Positions 1 to 6,564 of a stretch of 11,564 bases of DNA are shown here, piece after piece. The stretch's first letter is position 1; each line of letters opens with the position of its first letter. Made by a program: the position numbers and the translations under genes. The stretch spans positions 1-11,564 of the forward strand of contig CAXTPP010000111.1 in assembly GCA_964246185.1 (NCBI GenBank), written 5' to 3'. Below the pieces are notes generated by a model that was given only the letters and a program-made list of their open reading frames with translations, was not told the DNA's origin and did not search any database. Source of the stretch: LMUY01 sp964246185. GTDB lineage: Bacteria > Pseudomonadota > Alphaproteobacteria > Acetobacterales > Acetobacteraceae.

Positions 1-211
1 ACACCGATGGGGAATCCTAGACAGAACGTGAGTCAGAACTTCGGACGGCTGGTATCATACCAACGGCCCTTGAGGGTGACCGTTAGGTAGATAAGGCCAG
101 AGGCTCTGCCCCTGGACATCGCCAAAGGCGAGCCTTTGGAATCCTTTTGCATAATCAAAGCAGGGAGAGCCCAGGCTTGCTTTCCAGCAGGGTCAAAAAA
201 GGCCGTTGGCA
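1..211. other. Left-edge segment with no recognisable gene
   Basis: I find no gene I can support here. An open frame on the minus strand runs through the segment but is continuous with an out-of-frame shadow of the cytochrome b561-like gene, and its translation resembles nothing I know. The segment lies 3' of that gene. It contains one short hairpin (described separately) and a six-T run on the minus strand just after the gene's stop codon (near 195-201), preceded by only a three-base-pair stem, so a terminator is possible but weak. Confidence 0.5.
122..139. repeat. Short perfect inverted repeat downstream of the cytochrome b561-like gene
   Basis: CCAAAGGC and GCCTTTGG form an 8-base perfect inverted repeat with only two bases between them, so a realistic hairpin has about 6-7 pairs and a small loop. 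It lies about 70 bases beyond the minus-strand stop codon. No T-run follows it on the minus strand, and only a weak one (CCTTTT) on the plus strand, so it is not a canonical Rho-independent terminator. It might be a weak transcript end or chance. Confidence 0.35.
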
Positions 212-901
212 TTAGAACCGAGTGGCGATAATCCACACAAGGCAAGCGGCCAACCCGGCCAGCATCAGCGCCAGGAGCGGAGAGGCCATGCGCGGCTGGC
301 GCGTGGCGCCTGGCAGGCGTTTGCGCCCGGTGATCATGGGCCGCAGCAGATCCTGCTTCCTGATGGCGCCATAAGCCAAGACCGCCAGGACATGGGCGCC
401 GACCAGCGCGACTAGGATGCCGAAGCTGACGGCGTGCACCTCCGTCAGCACGCCGCTGGTGGATGGGCTGACGAGGTGGGCGAGCGGCCCTTGCGACGGC
501 GGAGGTTCGCTGAACAGCCCTGTGCCGGTTTCGACGCCCAAATCGCACAGCAGAAGCAGCACCAGCCATCCGCCGGCGGCGCTATGCCCCACCTGGTCGT
601 CCGGGCCTTGCCGGGTGAGCTGCGTGAGGCTGCGGAGCGCTGCCGAAGGGCCGCGCACGAAATGGTTGAAGCGCGACGTTTCGCTGCCGACCACGCCCCA
701 GGCCAGGCGGAACAGCAGCAAGGTGAGCATGGCATATTCGCAGAGCAGGTACAGCCCACTCCAGCCATACCGGACGGAGAGGTAATCCGTGGCGATCAAG
801 GCAAGCAGGAGCCAGTAGAACAGCCGGGTCGGCAAATCCCATACTGTCATCGACAGCCGCAGCACCGTTTGCCGTGCGCGCGGGCGCCTTGCTCCACTCA
901 T
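212..901 (-). CDS. Cytochrome b561-like membrane protein with atypical heme-ligand positions
   Basis: This 229-residue protein has the layout of bacterial b561-type cytochromes: about four to five hydrophobic segments (roughly residues 28-40, 49-71, 109-124, 151-178 and 208-226) and the N-terminal signature VWDLPTRLF followed by tryptophan. Family members are integral inner-membrane b-type cytochromes that pass electrons between quinones or dehydrogenases and periplasmic carriers. The start at 901 is supported by AGGAGA (906-911) four bases upstream. Other family marks are FRLAWGVVGSE (64-74), a glycine-histidine ahead of a GGW helix (H106), VH at 155-156 and H170. The oddity is that the usual helix-1 FHW reads FYW (Y29), and the LHxxxGY-type helix-2 motif appears as LYLLCEY (Y51). 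If the alignment is right, two customary heme histidines are tyrosines. It may bind fewer hemes or be functionally divergent. It is divergent from the LysM gene, with about 96 bases between the starts. Confidence 0.72.
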   Translation of the reverse strand: MSGARRPRARQTVLRLSMTVWDLPTRLFYWLLLALIATDYLSVRYGWSGLYLLCEYAMLTLLLFRLAWGVVGSETSRFNHFVRGPSAALRSLTQLTRQGPDDQVGHSAAGGWLVLLLLCDLGVETGTGLFSEPPPSQGPLAHLVSPSTSGVLTEVHAVSFGILVALVGAHVLAVLAYGAIRKQDLLRPMITGRKRLPGATRQPRMASPLLALMLAGLAACLVWIIATRF

Positions 902-997
902 GCTTTCTCCTGATTCGGCATTTCGGACGGGCTGGCAAGGGCCATGGCGCGGACTTGGATTGCGGTCTCAGCCTGGTCTCACTACCATAAGGGCGTG

Positions 998-1948
998 ATG
1001 GCGTCATCCGGCCCACCCCTGCGGCTGCGTCCGGTCCTGCTGCTGGGTACGCTCCTGGCGGGCGGCGCGGCCGGGACGTGGCTCCTGCATGGTTCGCCAC
1101 CTTTGCCTCCCCTGGCGGCGCCGGCCAGCCTGGCTCTTGCGTTGCTCGCGCCCAGCTTCGACATCGTGCGGGTCTCTCCGGATGGCAGCGCCGTGATCGC
1201 GGGACAGGCTGCGCCGGGCACCGCCGTCGTCGTGCGGCAAGGCGGCCAGCCGATCGGCGAGACCCAGGCGGACGCCCACGGTGCCTGGGTCCTGGTTCCC
1301 GCGGCCAAGCTGCCGCCAGGCGCCAGGGATATCACCCTTTCGAGCCGTGACGCGGCGGGCCGGGAAGCGCAGGCAGACGCTCCCGTGCTGGTGGTGGTGC
1401 CTCAACCCGCTGCACCGCTGCCCGCGCTGGCCTTGTTGGCGCCGCCCCATGCGCCGTCACGCCTCCTGCAAGCGCCGGGTGGGGACGCGCCGGGCCGCAC
1501 CCTGGGGTTGGGCACCGTGGACTATGACGAGCATGGCGCCATCCGGTTCAGCGGCACGGCCCCGCCCATGGCATCCGTCCGGGTCTATGTGGATGATCTG
1601 CCGGTCGGTGATGCGATGGCAGGACTGGACGGCCACTGGGGCCTGCTGCCGCCCGGCACGGTACCGCCGGGAATGCACCACTTGCGGCTGGACCAGTTGA
1701 CGGCGACAGGCCAGGTGGCGCATCGCATGGAGCAGCCGTTCCAACGCGAAACCATGGCGGCATCGCAAGCAGCGGCCGGCCAGGTGGTGGTGCAGCCCGG
1801 GCAGACGCTGTGGCTCATCGCGCGCCACAGCTACGGGAGCGGCGTCCGCTACACGCTCATCTTCCTGGCCAACCAGGGGCAAATCCGGGATGCGAAGCTG
1901 ATCTACCCGGGTCAGGTGTTCACCATCCCGGGCGCTTCGGCGCGCTGA
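998..1948 (+). CDS. Membrane-anchored Ig-like/LysM-domain cell-envelope protein
   Basis: From the ATG at 998 the protein has 316 residues. A basic N-terminus and a hydrophobic stretch (about residues 10-30) form a signal anchor or uncleaved signal peptide. A proline/alanine-rich linker follows, then two beta-rich segments resembling bacterial Ig-like modules (about 53-132 and 172-250; both have the turn pattern of a G-x-A-x-P-G/M start and a D-G/A-x-W end). The C-terminal LysM domain (about 263-311; VVVQPGQTLWLIA, a central FLAN, and IYPGQVFTIP) is expected to bind the glycan strands of peptidoglycan. The protein is therefore probably periplasmic and tethered to the inner membrane. The 998 start is preferred because AAGGG lies four bases upstream and the signal anchor then begins close to the N-terminus; an ATG at 944 would add 18 unremarkable residues. 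The specific role is unknown. It precedes psd by 55 bases. Confidence 0.75.
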   Translation: MASSGPPLRLRPVLLLGTLLAGGAAGTWLLHGSPPLPPLAAPASLALALLAPSFDIVRVSPDGSAVIAGQAAPGTAVVVRQGGQPIGETQADAHGAWVLVPAAKLPPGARDITLSSRDAAGREAQADAPVLVVVPQPAAPLPALALLAPPHAPSRLLQAPGGDAPGRTLGLGTVDYDEHGAIRFSGTAPPMASVRVYVDDLPVGDAMAGLDGHWGLLPPGTVPPGMHHLRLDQLTATGQVAHRMEQPFQRETMAASQAAAGQVVVQPGQTLWLIARHSYGSGVRYTLIFLANQGQIRDAKLIYPGQVFTIPGASAR

Positions 1949-1949
1949 A

Positions 1950-1970
1950 CTTGCAGGCAGGCGCTGCAAG
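1950..1970 (+). repeat. Hairpin between the LysM gene and psd
   Basis: CTTGCAG (1950-1956) and CTGCAAG (1964-1970) form a perfect 7-bp inverted repeat around a 7-base loop, directly after the LysM gene stop codon. No uninterrupted T-run follows (the next bases are pyrimidine-rich, ending CTCTTTCCCC), so at most it is a weak attenuator or transcript end between the LysM gene and psd. Confidence 0.35.
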
Positions 1971-2003
1971 GCCCATAACCTCTTTCCCCATGATTTCAGT
2001 GCC

Positions 2004-2672
2004 ATGACCTTCGCGCAGAGCCTCCGCTCCGTGTTCTCCCCGCCCCACCGGGCCGGCTGGCCATTCATCGCGGGGGGGCTGGCGGCAGCGCTGGCGGGGC
2101 TGCTGCTGACCCGGTGGCTGTTCTGGCCGGCTTTGGCGTTCACCCTGTTCAGCCTGTACTTCTTTCGTGATCCGGAGCGCACCCCGCCGCGCCGGCCCGG
2201 CGCGTTGCTGGCGGCGGCTGACGGACGCGTCGTGGCAGTCTCGCTGGCCGTGCCGCCGGAGGAGCTGGGGCTCGGTCCCGCGCCGCGGTGGCGGGTGGCG
2301 ACGTTTCTGTCCGTGCTGAGCGTGCACGTGAACCGTGTGCCGGCGGACGCCGTGGTGACCCGCATCGCCTACCGCCATGGCGCGTTCCTCAACGCCAGCA
2401 TGGACAAGGCCAGCGACAAGAACGAGCGCAACGCGCTGGCCATGCGCCTGGCAGACGGGCGGCAGATCGCGGTGGTGCAGATCGCCGGGCTGATCGCGCG
2501 GCGAATTTTGTGCAACGTGCGGGAGGGCGAGCCGGTGCAGGCCGGCAGCCGGTTTGGGATCATCCGCTTCGGCAGCCGCACGGACGTTTACCTGCCCGAG
2601 GGTGCCCAGCCGCTGGTGGTGGTGGGCCAGACCATGGTCGGTGGCGAGACCGTGCTGGCCGAACTGACGTGA
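2004..2672 (+). CDS. psd: Phosphatidylserine decarboxylase proenzyme, short (PSD-A) type
   Basis: This enzyme decarboxylates phosphatidylserine to phosphatidylethanolamine at the inner membrane. At 222 residues it matches the short PSD-A class, not the roughly 320-residue E. coli form. An N-terminal hydrophobic region (about 18-52) is followed by FFRDPERTPP (53-62), typical of the family. The expected self-cleavage triad is visible: D73 in AADGRV, H108 in SVHVNR, and S191 in the FGSRTD motif. Cleavage between G190 and S191 would give the alpha chain with its pyruvoyl group from S191. The motif is FGS where many homologues have LGS. No strong ribosome-binding site precedes the ATG at 2004, but the N-terminus fits the family. 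The stop codon overlaps the GTG start of pssA, so the two enzymes of consecutive steps are probably translationally coupled. Confidence 0.93.
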   Translation: MTFAQSLRSVFSPPHRAGWPFIAGGLAAALAGLLLTRWLFWPALAFTLFSLYFFRDPERTPPRRPGALLAAADGRVVAVSLAVPPEELGLGPAPRWRVATFLSVLSVHVNRVPADAVVTRIAYRHGAFLNASMDKASDKNERNALAMRLADGRQIAVVQIAGLIARRILCNVREGEPVQAGSRFGIIRFGSRTDVYLPEGAQPLVVVGQTMVGGETVLAELT

Positions 2673-3508
2673 GCGGCGGCAGCCGCCGGCCTAGTTTCCG
2701 GCCCCGGCGTCGCCGCCCCCGCTACACCGGGCCGTCGTTCAACCGGATGGTGCCCAACCTGATGACCCTGGTCGGGTTGTGCGCCGGAATGACCTCCATG
2801 CGGTTCGCGCTCGATGCAAGATGGGGCGATGCCGCGGTGGCGCTGGTGCTGGCGGGCGCCATCGACGGGCTGGACGGCCGGCTGGCACGCCTGCTGAAAG
2901 CCACCTCCCGGTTCGGTGCGGAGTTCGACAGCCTGGCAGACTTCCTGTGCTTCGGAGTGGCGCCGGCGTTCATCCTCTATTTATGGTCCCTGCATGTGGC
3001 GGGCGGCTATGGCTTCGCGCCTTGCCTCATGTTCAGCGTGTGCATGGCGCTGCGGCTGGCTCGCTTCAACGCCATGCTGGACGCCTCGCCCGCCCCGGCC
3101 TTCGCGCAATCCTTCTTCACTGGCGTGCCAGCGCCGGCGGGGGCGGGACTGGTGCTGTTTCCGCTGTTCGCCGGGCTTGAGGCACGCGAATGGGGCTGGC
3201 CGCGGCTGTATGCCGTGATGCAGAACCCGCTGTTTTGCGCGCTGGTGCTGGTGGGCGGCGCAACGCTGCTGGTGTCCACCCTGCCGGTCTGGAGCTTCAA
3301 GAACTTCAAGGTGCCGTCGGCCTATGTACTGCCGCTGCTGCTCGGCACGGGGCTGTTCGCGGCGGTGCTGGTAGCCGACCCATGGGCGGCGCTGGCGTCG
3401 GCGGGGCTGATTTATGTCGCCATGCTGCCCTTGAGTCGACGCAGCTTCCACCGGCTGCGCGCCGCGGCGGGCGGGATAGGAGAGCCGAACGGCACGGAAC
3501 GTGGCTAG
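2669..3508 (+). CDS. pssA: CDP-diacylglycerol--serine O-phosphatidyltransferase
   Basis: This integral membrane enzyme makes phosphatidylserine from CDP-diacylglycerol and serine, supplying Psd. The protein has 279 residues if it starts at the GTG at 2669, which overlaps the psd stop as GTGA. That start gives an arginine-rich N-terminus (residues 6-18) before MVPNLMTLVG (27-36), as in other proteobacterial PssA proteins. The CDP-alcohol phosphotransferase signature DGx2ARx8Gx3Dx3D is complete: D69, G70, A73, R74, G83, D87 and D91, where D87 and D91 belong to the metal/catalytic centre. Several hydrophobic helices follow, and WSFKNFKVPS near the C-terminal third is typical of the family. Length and multi-helix layout fit the subclass II enzyme, unlike the phospholipase D-like E. 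coli PssA. The region downstream is interrupted by an insertion sequence remnant, so the original next gene is not visible. Confidence 0.93.
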   Translation: MSGGSRRPSFRPRRRRPRYTGPSFNRMVPNLMTLVGLCAGMTSMRFALDARWGDAAVALVLAGAIDGLDGRLARLLKATSRFGAEFDSLADFLCFGVAPAFILYLWSLHVAGGYGFAPCLMFSVCMALRLARFNAMLDASPAPAFAQSFFTGVPAPAGAGLVLFPLFAGLEAREWGWPRLYAVMQNPLFCALVLVGGATLLVSTLPVWSFKNFKVPSAYVLPLLLGTGLFAAVLVADPWAALASAGLIYVAMLPLSRRSFHRLRAAAGGIGEPNGTERG

Positions 3509-3516
3509 CCGTGTCA

Positions 3517-3846
3517 TCAAGGCCCGCTGGGCAATAATACCGGCTCGCTGAACTGTTGACCCGGAATGGTGGGCTGCAAGGCATACAGGCAATCATCCAG
3601 CGGCAGCAGCGTATGGCGGCGGAAGGCAACTACCATGGTCTCCTGCTCGGGCGTGAGCGTGGTTGAGCGCGTGTCCTTTGGACCCATTGCCGCGTCGGCC
3701 GCGGTTTGGCGCTTGCGCCACTTCTGGACCGTGGTGGGGCTGATGCCGTGGCGCTGTGCCAGCGCTCTTACGCTCTCTTGGCTCCGCTGCATTGCGCGAC
3801 GGACTGCCTCAGTCGTTGTGGCGCTGCCGTGAAGAACTTGGCCCAT
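3517..3846 (-). pseudogene. Truncated IS481-type transposase (N-terminal fragment)
   Basis: The first 95 residues from the ATG at 3846 match, from memory of the family, the N-terminus of IS481-type DDE transposases: MGQVLHGSATTTEAVRRA, a helix-turn-helix region (about 21-46, ending TVQKWRKR), then GPKDTRSTTLTPEQE and the conserved LLPLDDCLYALQPTIP. AAGGGA six bases upstream supports this start over the in-frame ATG at 3903. After P95 (about 3562) the similarity stops. Full-length relatives continue toward the integrase core with its catalytic DDE residues, but here 14 unrelated residues lead to a stop, giving 109 residues where about 300-350 are expected. The catalytic domain is missing, so it cannot act as a transposase, though a DNA-binding fragment could still be made. 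Confidence 0.85.
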
Positions 3847-3973
3847 AGCTCGTCCCTTGCTGCCTGGTGACTGACTGTGCCACCACACCCGGGGACTGAA
3901 CACCTAGGCTGCTTCCTGGGGCGGGGCACCAGACCAACATACCGCAACCCTATCTACTCAGTCGCGGACAACA
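3554..3973 (-). mobile_element. Remnant of an IS481-family insertion sequence
   Basis: The remnant contains the truncated transposase plus its upstream leader. The likely outer end at the right is read on the minus strand from 3973 as TGTTGTCCGCGAC; IS481-family ends typically begin with TG. On the left, the plus strand from 3554 reads TGTTGACCCGGA, which shares TGTTG, CC and GA with it, so the left side could be the other terminal repeat fused to the truncated transposase by an internal deletion, or a chance match. No target-site duplication is visible between the bases flanking 3554 and 3973. The internal break lies near 3561/3562. The remnant sits exactly between the phospholipid genes and the transporter operon. 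Confidence 0.6.
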
Positions 3974-3991
3974 CACACTTCCTCATGGTCC

Positions 3992-4018
3992 CCTGAACGA
4001 CCGACGGATCGGTTCAGG
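3992..4018 (-). terminator. Hairpin just after the operon's last gene, possible transcript end
   Basis: CCTGAAC (3992-3998) pairs with GTTCAGG (4012-4018), and an inner CCGA/TCGG (4001-4004, 4009-4012) can pair as an alternative. It begins four bases after the stop codon of the last permease gene, which is where an operon-end structure would be expected. No T-run follows on the minus strand (the next bases are GGGACCATGAGG), so this is not a standard Rho-independent terminator; it could be a 3'-end stabiliser. Confidence 0.35.
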
Positions 4019-4021
4019 TCC

Positions 4022-5038
4022 CTATTTGATGATCGCGTCACGTGACCGGTAGGTCGTGAGGATAACGACGCCGATGATGAAGATACCGTAGACGAGGCTC
4101 TGCGCCTGAGCGCTGATGCCGAAGGCCTGGACGGCAATCGGCACGAAGGCGACGGTCAAGGCACCGAAGATCACGTTGATCGGGTTGGTCACGCCGCCCG
4201 AGATGGCGGTGCCGCCGACGAGGGCGGCGGTGATGCCGGGGAGCAGCAGGTCGCTGCCGAGCCCGCTTGCGGAGGCCGATCCGGCCTGGGCGACGATGCT
4301 GATGCCGGCCAGGCCGCCGGTGAAGCCCGAGATCGCGAAGGTGACGATCTTCAGCCATCGCGTCGGCACGGCGGCGAAGATGGCACCGGGCTCGTTCTTG
4401 CCGATTGCGGTCATGCTCTGGCCGACCCGGGTAAACCGAAGCAGCACCCAGTACAGCACCGCCACGACCGCCCCGAGCCAGAACGTGAACGGGATGGCGG
4501 CGCATTGCGCCTGATAGAGCATGGTGACCAGTTCGCGATGCTGGTTGACGTAGATCGTCTCCGATCCGCTGGTCACCAGCGTGGCGGCATCGAGGATGCC
4601 GAGGGTGCCGAGCGTGAGCGCGAAAGATGGCACCTGCGCGTAGGCGACAATCGCGCCGTTGATGGCGCCGAACACCGTGACGATCACGAGCACGAGCACG
4701 AGGGCGCCGACACCGAGACTGGGCAGCATGAGCGCCAGGAGGATGGCGCCCAGCAGGCTGATCGAGGCGTTCGACAGATCGATCGAGCCGATGTTCAGCA
4801 CCATCGCCTGTCCGAGCGCCACGAGCAGGATCGGCGCAGCGGAGCCGGTGACGATGGAGATTCCGGTTGCGCCCAGGAAGGAGGGGGTCGAGATGGAGAC
4901 GGTCAGCAGCGTCGCGGCGAAGATGAGGAAGGGCCCGAGCACCTGCCAGAAGCCGGCACGGCTCATCGACGTCGGGGCGACGCTCCGAGCGCCGGGGGCA
5001 TCGATATGTTTGGCGGCGGATTCGGCGATATTGCTCAT
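4022..5038 (-). CDS. CUT2-type (RbsC-like) ABC transporter permease, second subunit
   Basis: This 338-residue inner-membrane permease belongs to the BPD_transp_2 group used by ribose, xylose and AI-2 importers. It has an extended polar N-terminus (about 1-28) and then about eight to ten hydrophobic helices. Family marks are GSIDLS (84-89; usually GGIDLS), VPSFALTLGTLGI (136-148), the cytoplasmic coupling region AIGKNEPGAIF to GGLAG (211-245), and GGTAISGG (275-282). Its ATG overlaps the ATPase stop codon as ATGA, so the two are probably co-translated. It is clearly different from the other permease of the operon, so the channel is probably a heterodimer, as with LsrC/LsrD. It is the last gene of the operon, with a hairpin four bases after its stop. 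The substrate is not known. Confidence 0.88.
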   Translation of the reverse strand: MSNIAESAAKHIDAPGARSVAPTSMSRAGFWQVLGPFLIFAATLLTVSISTPSFLGATGISIVTGSAAPILLVALGQAMVLNIGSIDLSNASISLLGAILLALMLPSLGVGALVLVLVIVTVFGAINGAIVAYAQVPSFALTLGTLGILDAATLVTSGSETIYVNQHRELVTMLYQAQCAAIPFTFWLGAVVAVLYWVLLRFTRVGQSMTAIGKNEPGAIFAAVPTRWLKIVTFAISGFTGGLAGISIVAQAGSASASGLGSDLLLPGITAALVGGTAISGGVTNPINVIFGALTVAFVPIAVQAFGISAQAQSLVYGIFIIGVVILTTYRSRDAIIK

Positions 5039-6564
5039 ACCATCTTCTCAAGTATGTCCTCGACGGAGAGCTCGACGCCTGGCCCCAACTGGTAGCGGGC
5101 GGAAACCTCTCCGTCGCGCATGACCACGATGTGATCGGCCGCCTCGAGCGCTTCCTCGATGGTATCGGAGATAAGGATGACGGCGGCGCCGTTGTCGCAC
5201 GCCGCGCGGATCTGAAGATTGACGGTCTGTGCCGCGCCGACGTCGAGACCGCGCAGCGGGTGATCGAGCAGGAACACCTTCATGTGCGGCAGGTTGAGCC
5301 ACTTCGCGAGCACGACCTTCTGCTGATTGCCCCCGGAGAACCGCCCGAGCGCCAGCGACACGGCGTTGGGATGGACGTCGAGGCGGTCGAACCACGATTG
5401 CGCCATGCGGGTGAGCCGGCCCGGGCTGATGAACGGCCCGACCGCGGCCTCGCCGGGATGCACGAGCGCGATGTTCCGCGCGGCCGAGAAGCCGCCGACC
5501 ATGCCCTCGACCTTCCGCTCGGCCGGCACATAGGCCAGCCCGGCCGCGACGGCCCGCCCGATCGACCAGCCGGTGATCCGTTGCCCGCGGACCTCGATCG
5601 ATCCGCCATTGTATGTCTCCGCGCCGAACATCGCCCGCATTAGCGACCCGCATCCGGCGCCGTTGGACCCGACGACCGCGACGACCTGGCCGGGATAGGC
5701 CGCCAGCGACACGTCGTTGAAATCGCCCTTGCGGGTCAGGTTGCGGATCTCGATCACCGGCTGGGTCTGCGCGGGGACCATCGTCTGCGGGCGATGGCTG
5801 ATCCTGGCCTCGCGCCCGGCCATGGCATGGAACAGCTGCTCCTTGCTGACGTCGGCGACGTTCGCGTTCATGACCAACTGACCACTCCGCATGACGACGA
5901 TCCGGTCGCAGACGCGCAGGATCTCGTCGAGGCGGTGCGACACGAAGATGATGCTCGCGAACAGCTTCAGCTTAGCGATCTCGCGCTCGAGGATCGCCGT
6001 CTCCTCGCGCTCGAGCACGGCGGTGGGCTCGTCGAGGATGATCAGTGGCGAGCCGACGGCGCTCGGATCGATGGCGACCGCGCGTGCGATCTCGACCATC
6101 TGACGGTCGATGAACGACAGGTCCCGCACGCGCGTCCGCGGATCGAGCTTCACGCCGACCTTGTCCAGGGCCGCGGCTGCTTCCCGGTTGACGCGTGACC
6201 ATTCCTGGACCCCGAACCGGCTCAGGCCGCCGGCGGTCCCCCGGTGCTGCTGGATGTTCTCGGCCACCGTCAGGTTGGTAAACAGCGATTGTTCCTGATG
6301 GACGACGCCGACGCCGGCCTTGAAGGCGTCCTTCGGCCCCTTGAAGTTGCAGAGGGCGCCGTTGATCTCGATCCGGCCTTCATTGGGCACGATGATGCCT
6401 GCCAGGATTTTCAGCAGCGACGATTTGCCGGCTCCGTTCTCGCCGACTAGGCCGATGACCTCACCGCGCTGGATCTCGAGCGAGAGCGACTTGATTGCGG
6501 TGACCGGGCCAAAGGAGAGGGTGATGTCGGTCAGGCGTAGGACGGGCGGGACGACGTCGCTCAT
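5035..6564 (-). CDS. CUT2-type sugar ABC transporter ATPase, two fused nucleotide-binding domains
   Basis: This 509-residue protein is an RbsA/MglA-type double ATPase that powers import through the two permeases. The start at 6564 overlaps the upstream permease stop as ATGA; an earlier in-frame ATG at 6597 would add 11 unlikely residues. Domain 1 (about 8-245) has Walker A GENGAGKS (41-48), Q-loop Q90, Walker B LIILDEP (174-180, E179) and H-loop H210, but its ABC signature is the unusual LSFIDRQ (149-155). Domain 2 (about 268-500) has a normal signature FSGGNQQ (409-415), but its Walker A reads GSNGAGCG (299-306), with cysteine for lysine and glycine for serine/threonine. Its Walker B is LLDHP, with H435 replacing the catalytic glutamate. 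Domain 2 of relatives often has arginine for the Walker lysine but normally keeps the glutamate. One composite site therefore looks intact and the other degenerate. Confidence 0.9.
   Translation of the reverse strand: MSDVVPPVLRLTDITLSFGPVTAIKSLSLEIQRGEVIGLVGENGAGKSSLLKILAGIIVPNEGRIEINGALCNFKGPKDAFKAGVGVVHQEQSLFTNLTVAENIQQHRGTAGGLSRFGVQEWSRVNREAAAALDKVGVKLDPRTRVRDLSFIDRQMVEIARAVAIDPSAVGSPLIILDEPTAVLEREETAILEREIAKLKLFASIIFVSHRLDEILRVCDRIVVMRSGQLVMNANVADVSKEQLFHAMAGREARISHRPQTMVPAQTQPVIEIRNLTRKGDFNDVSLAAYPGQVVAVVGSNGAGCGSLMRAMFGAETYNGGSIEVRGQRITGWSIGRAVAAGLAYVPAERKVEGMVGGFSAARNIALVHPGEAAVGPFISPGRLTRMAQSWFDRLDVHPNAVSLALGRFSGGNQQKVVLAKWLNLPHMKVFLLDHPLRGLDVGAAQTVNLQIRAACDNGAAVILISDTIEEALEAADHIVVMRDGEVSARYQLGPGVELSVEDILEKMV

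Noticed and set aside
33..569. Minus-strand 178-codon open frame at the left edge
   Set aside because: It overlaps the cytochrome b561-like gene out of frame, and its unique C-terminal part (33-211) matches nothing recognisable.
955..988. Possible -35 (TTGGAT) and -10 (TACCAT) for the LysM gene
   Set aside because: The spacing would be 22 bases, too long for a sigma-70 promoter, and neither box is close to consensus.
1457..2365. Minus-strand open frame of 302 codons across the LysM gene and psd
   Set aside because: It spans two well-supported plus-strand genes, and its translation is basic and low in structure.
2288..2668. N-terminal extension of PssA inside psd
   Set aside because: The frame is open but the residues are glycine/arginine-rich filler, and PssA family proteins begin near the GTG at 2669.
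3523..3540. GCCC/GGGC mini-hairpin after pssA as a terminator
   Set aside because: It has only four pairs and is followed by AATAAT, not a T-run.
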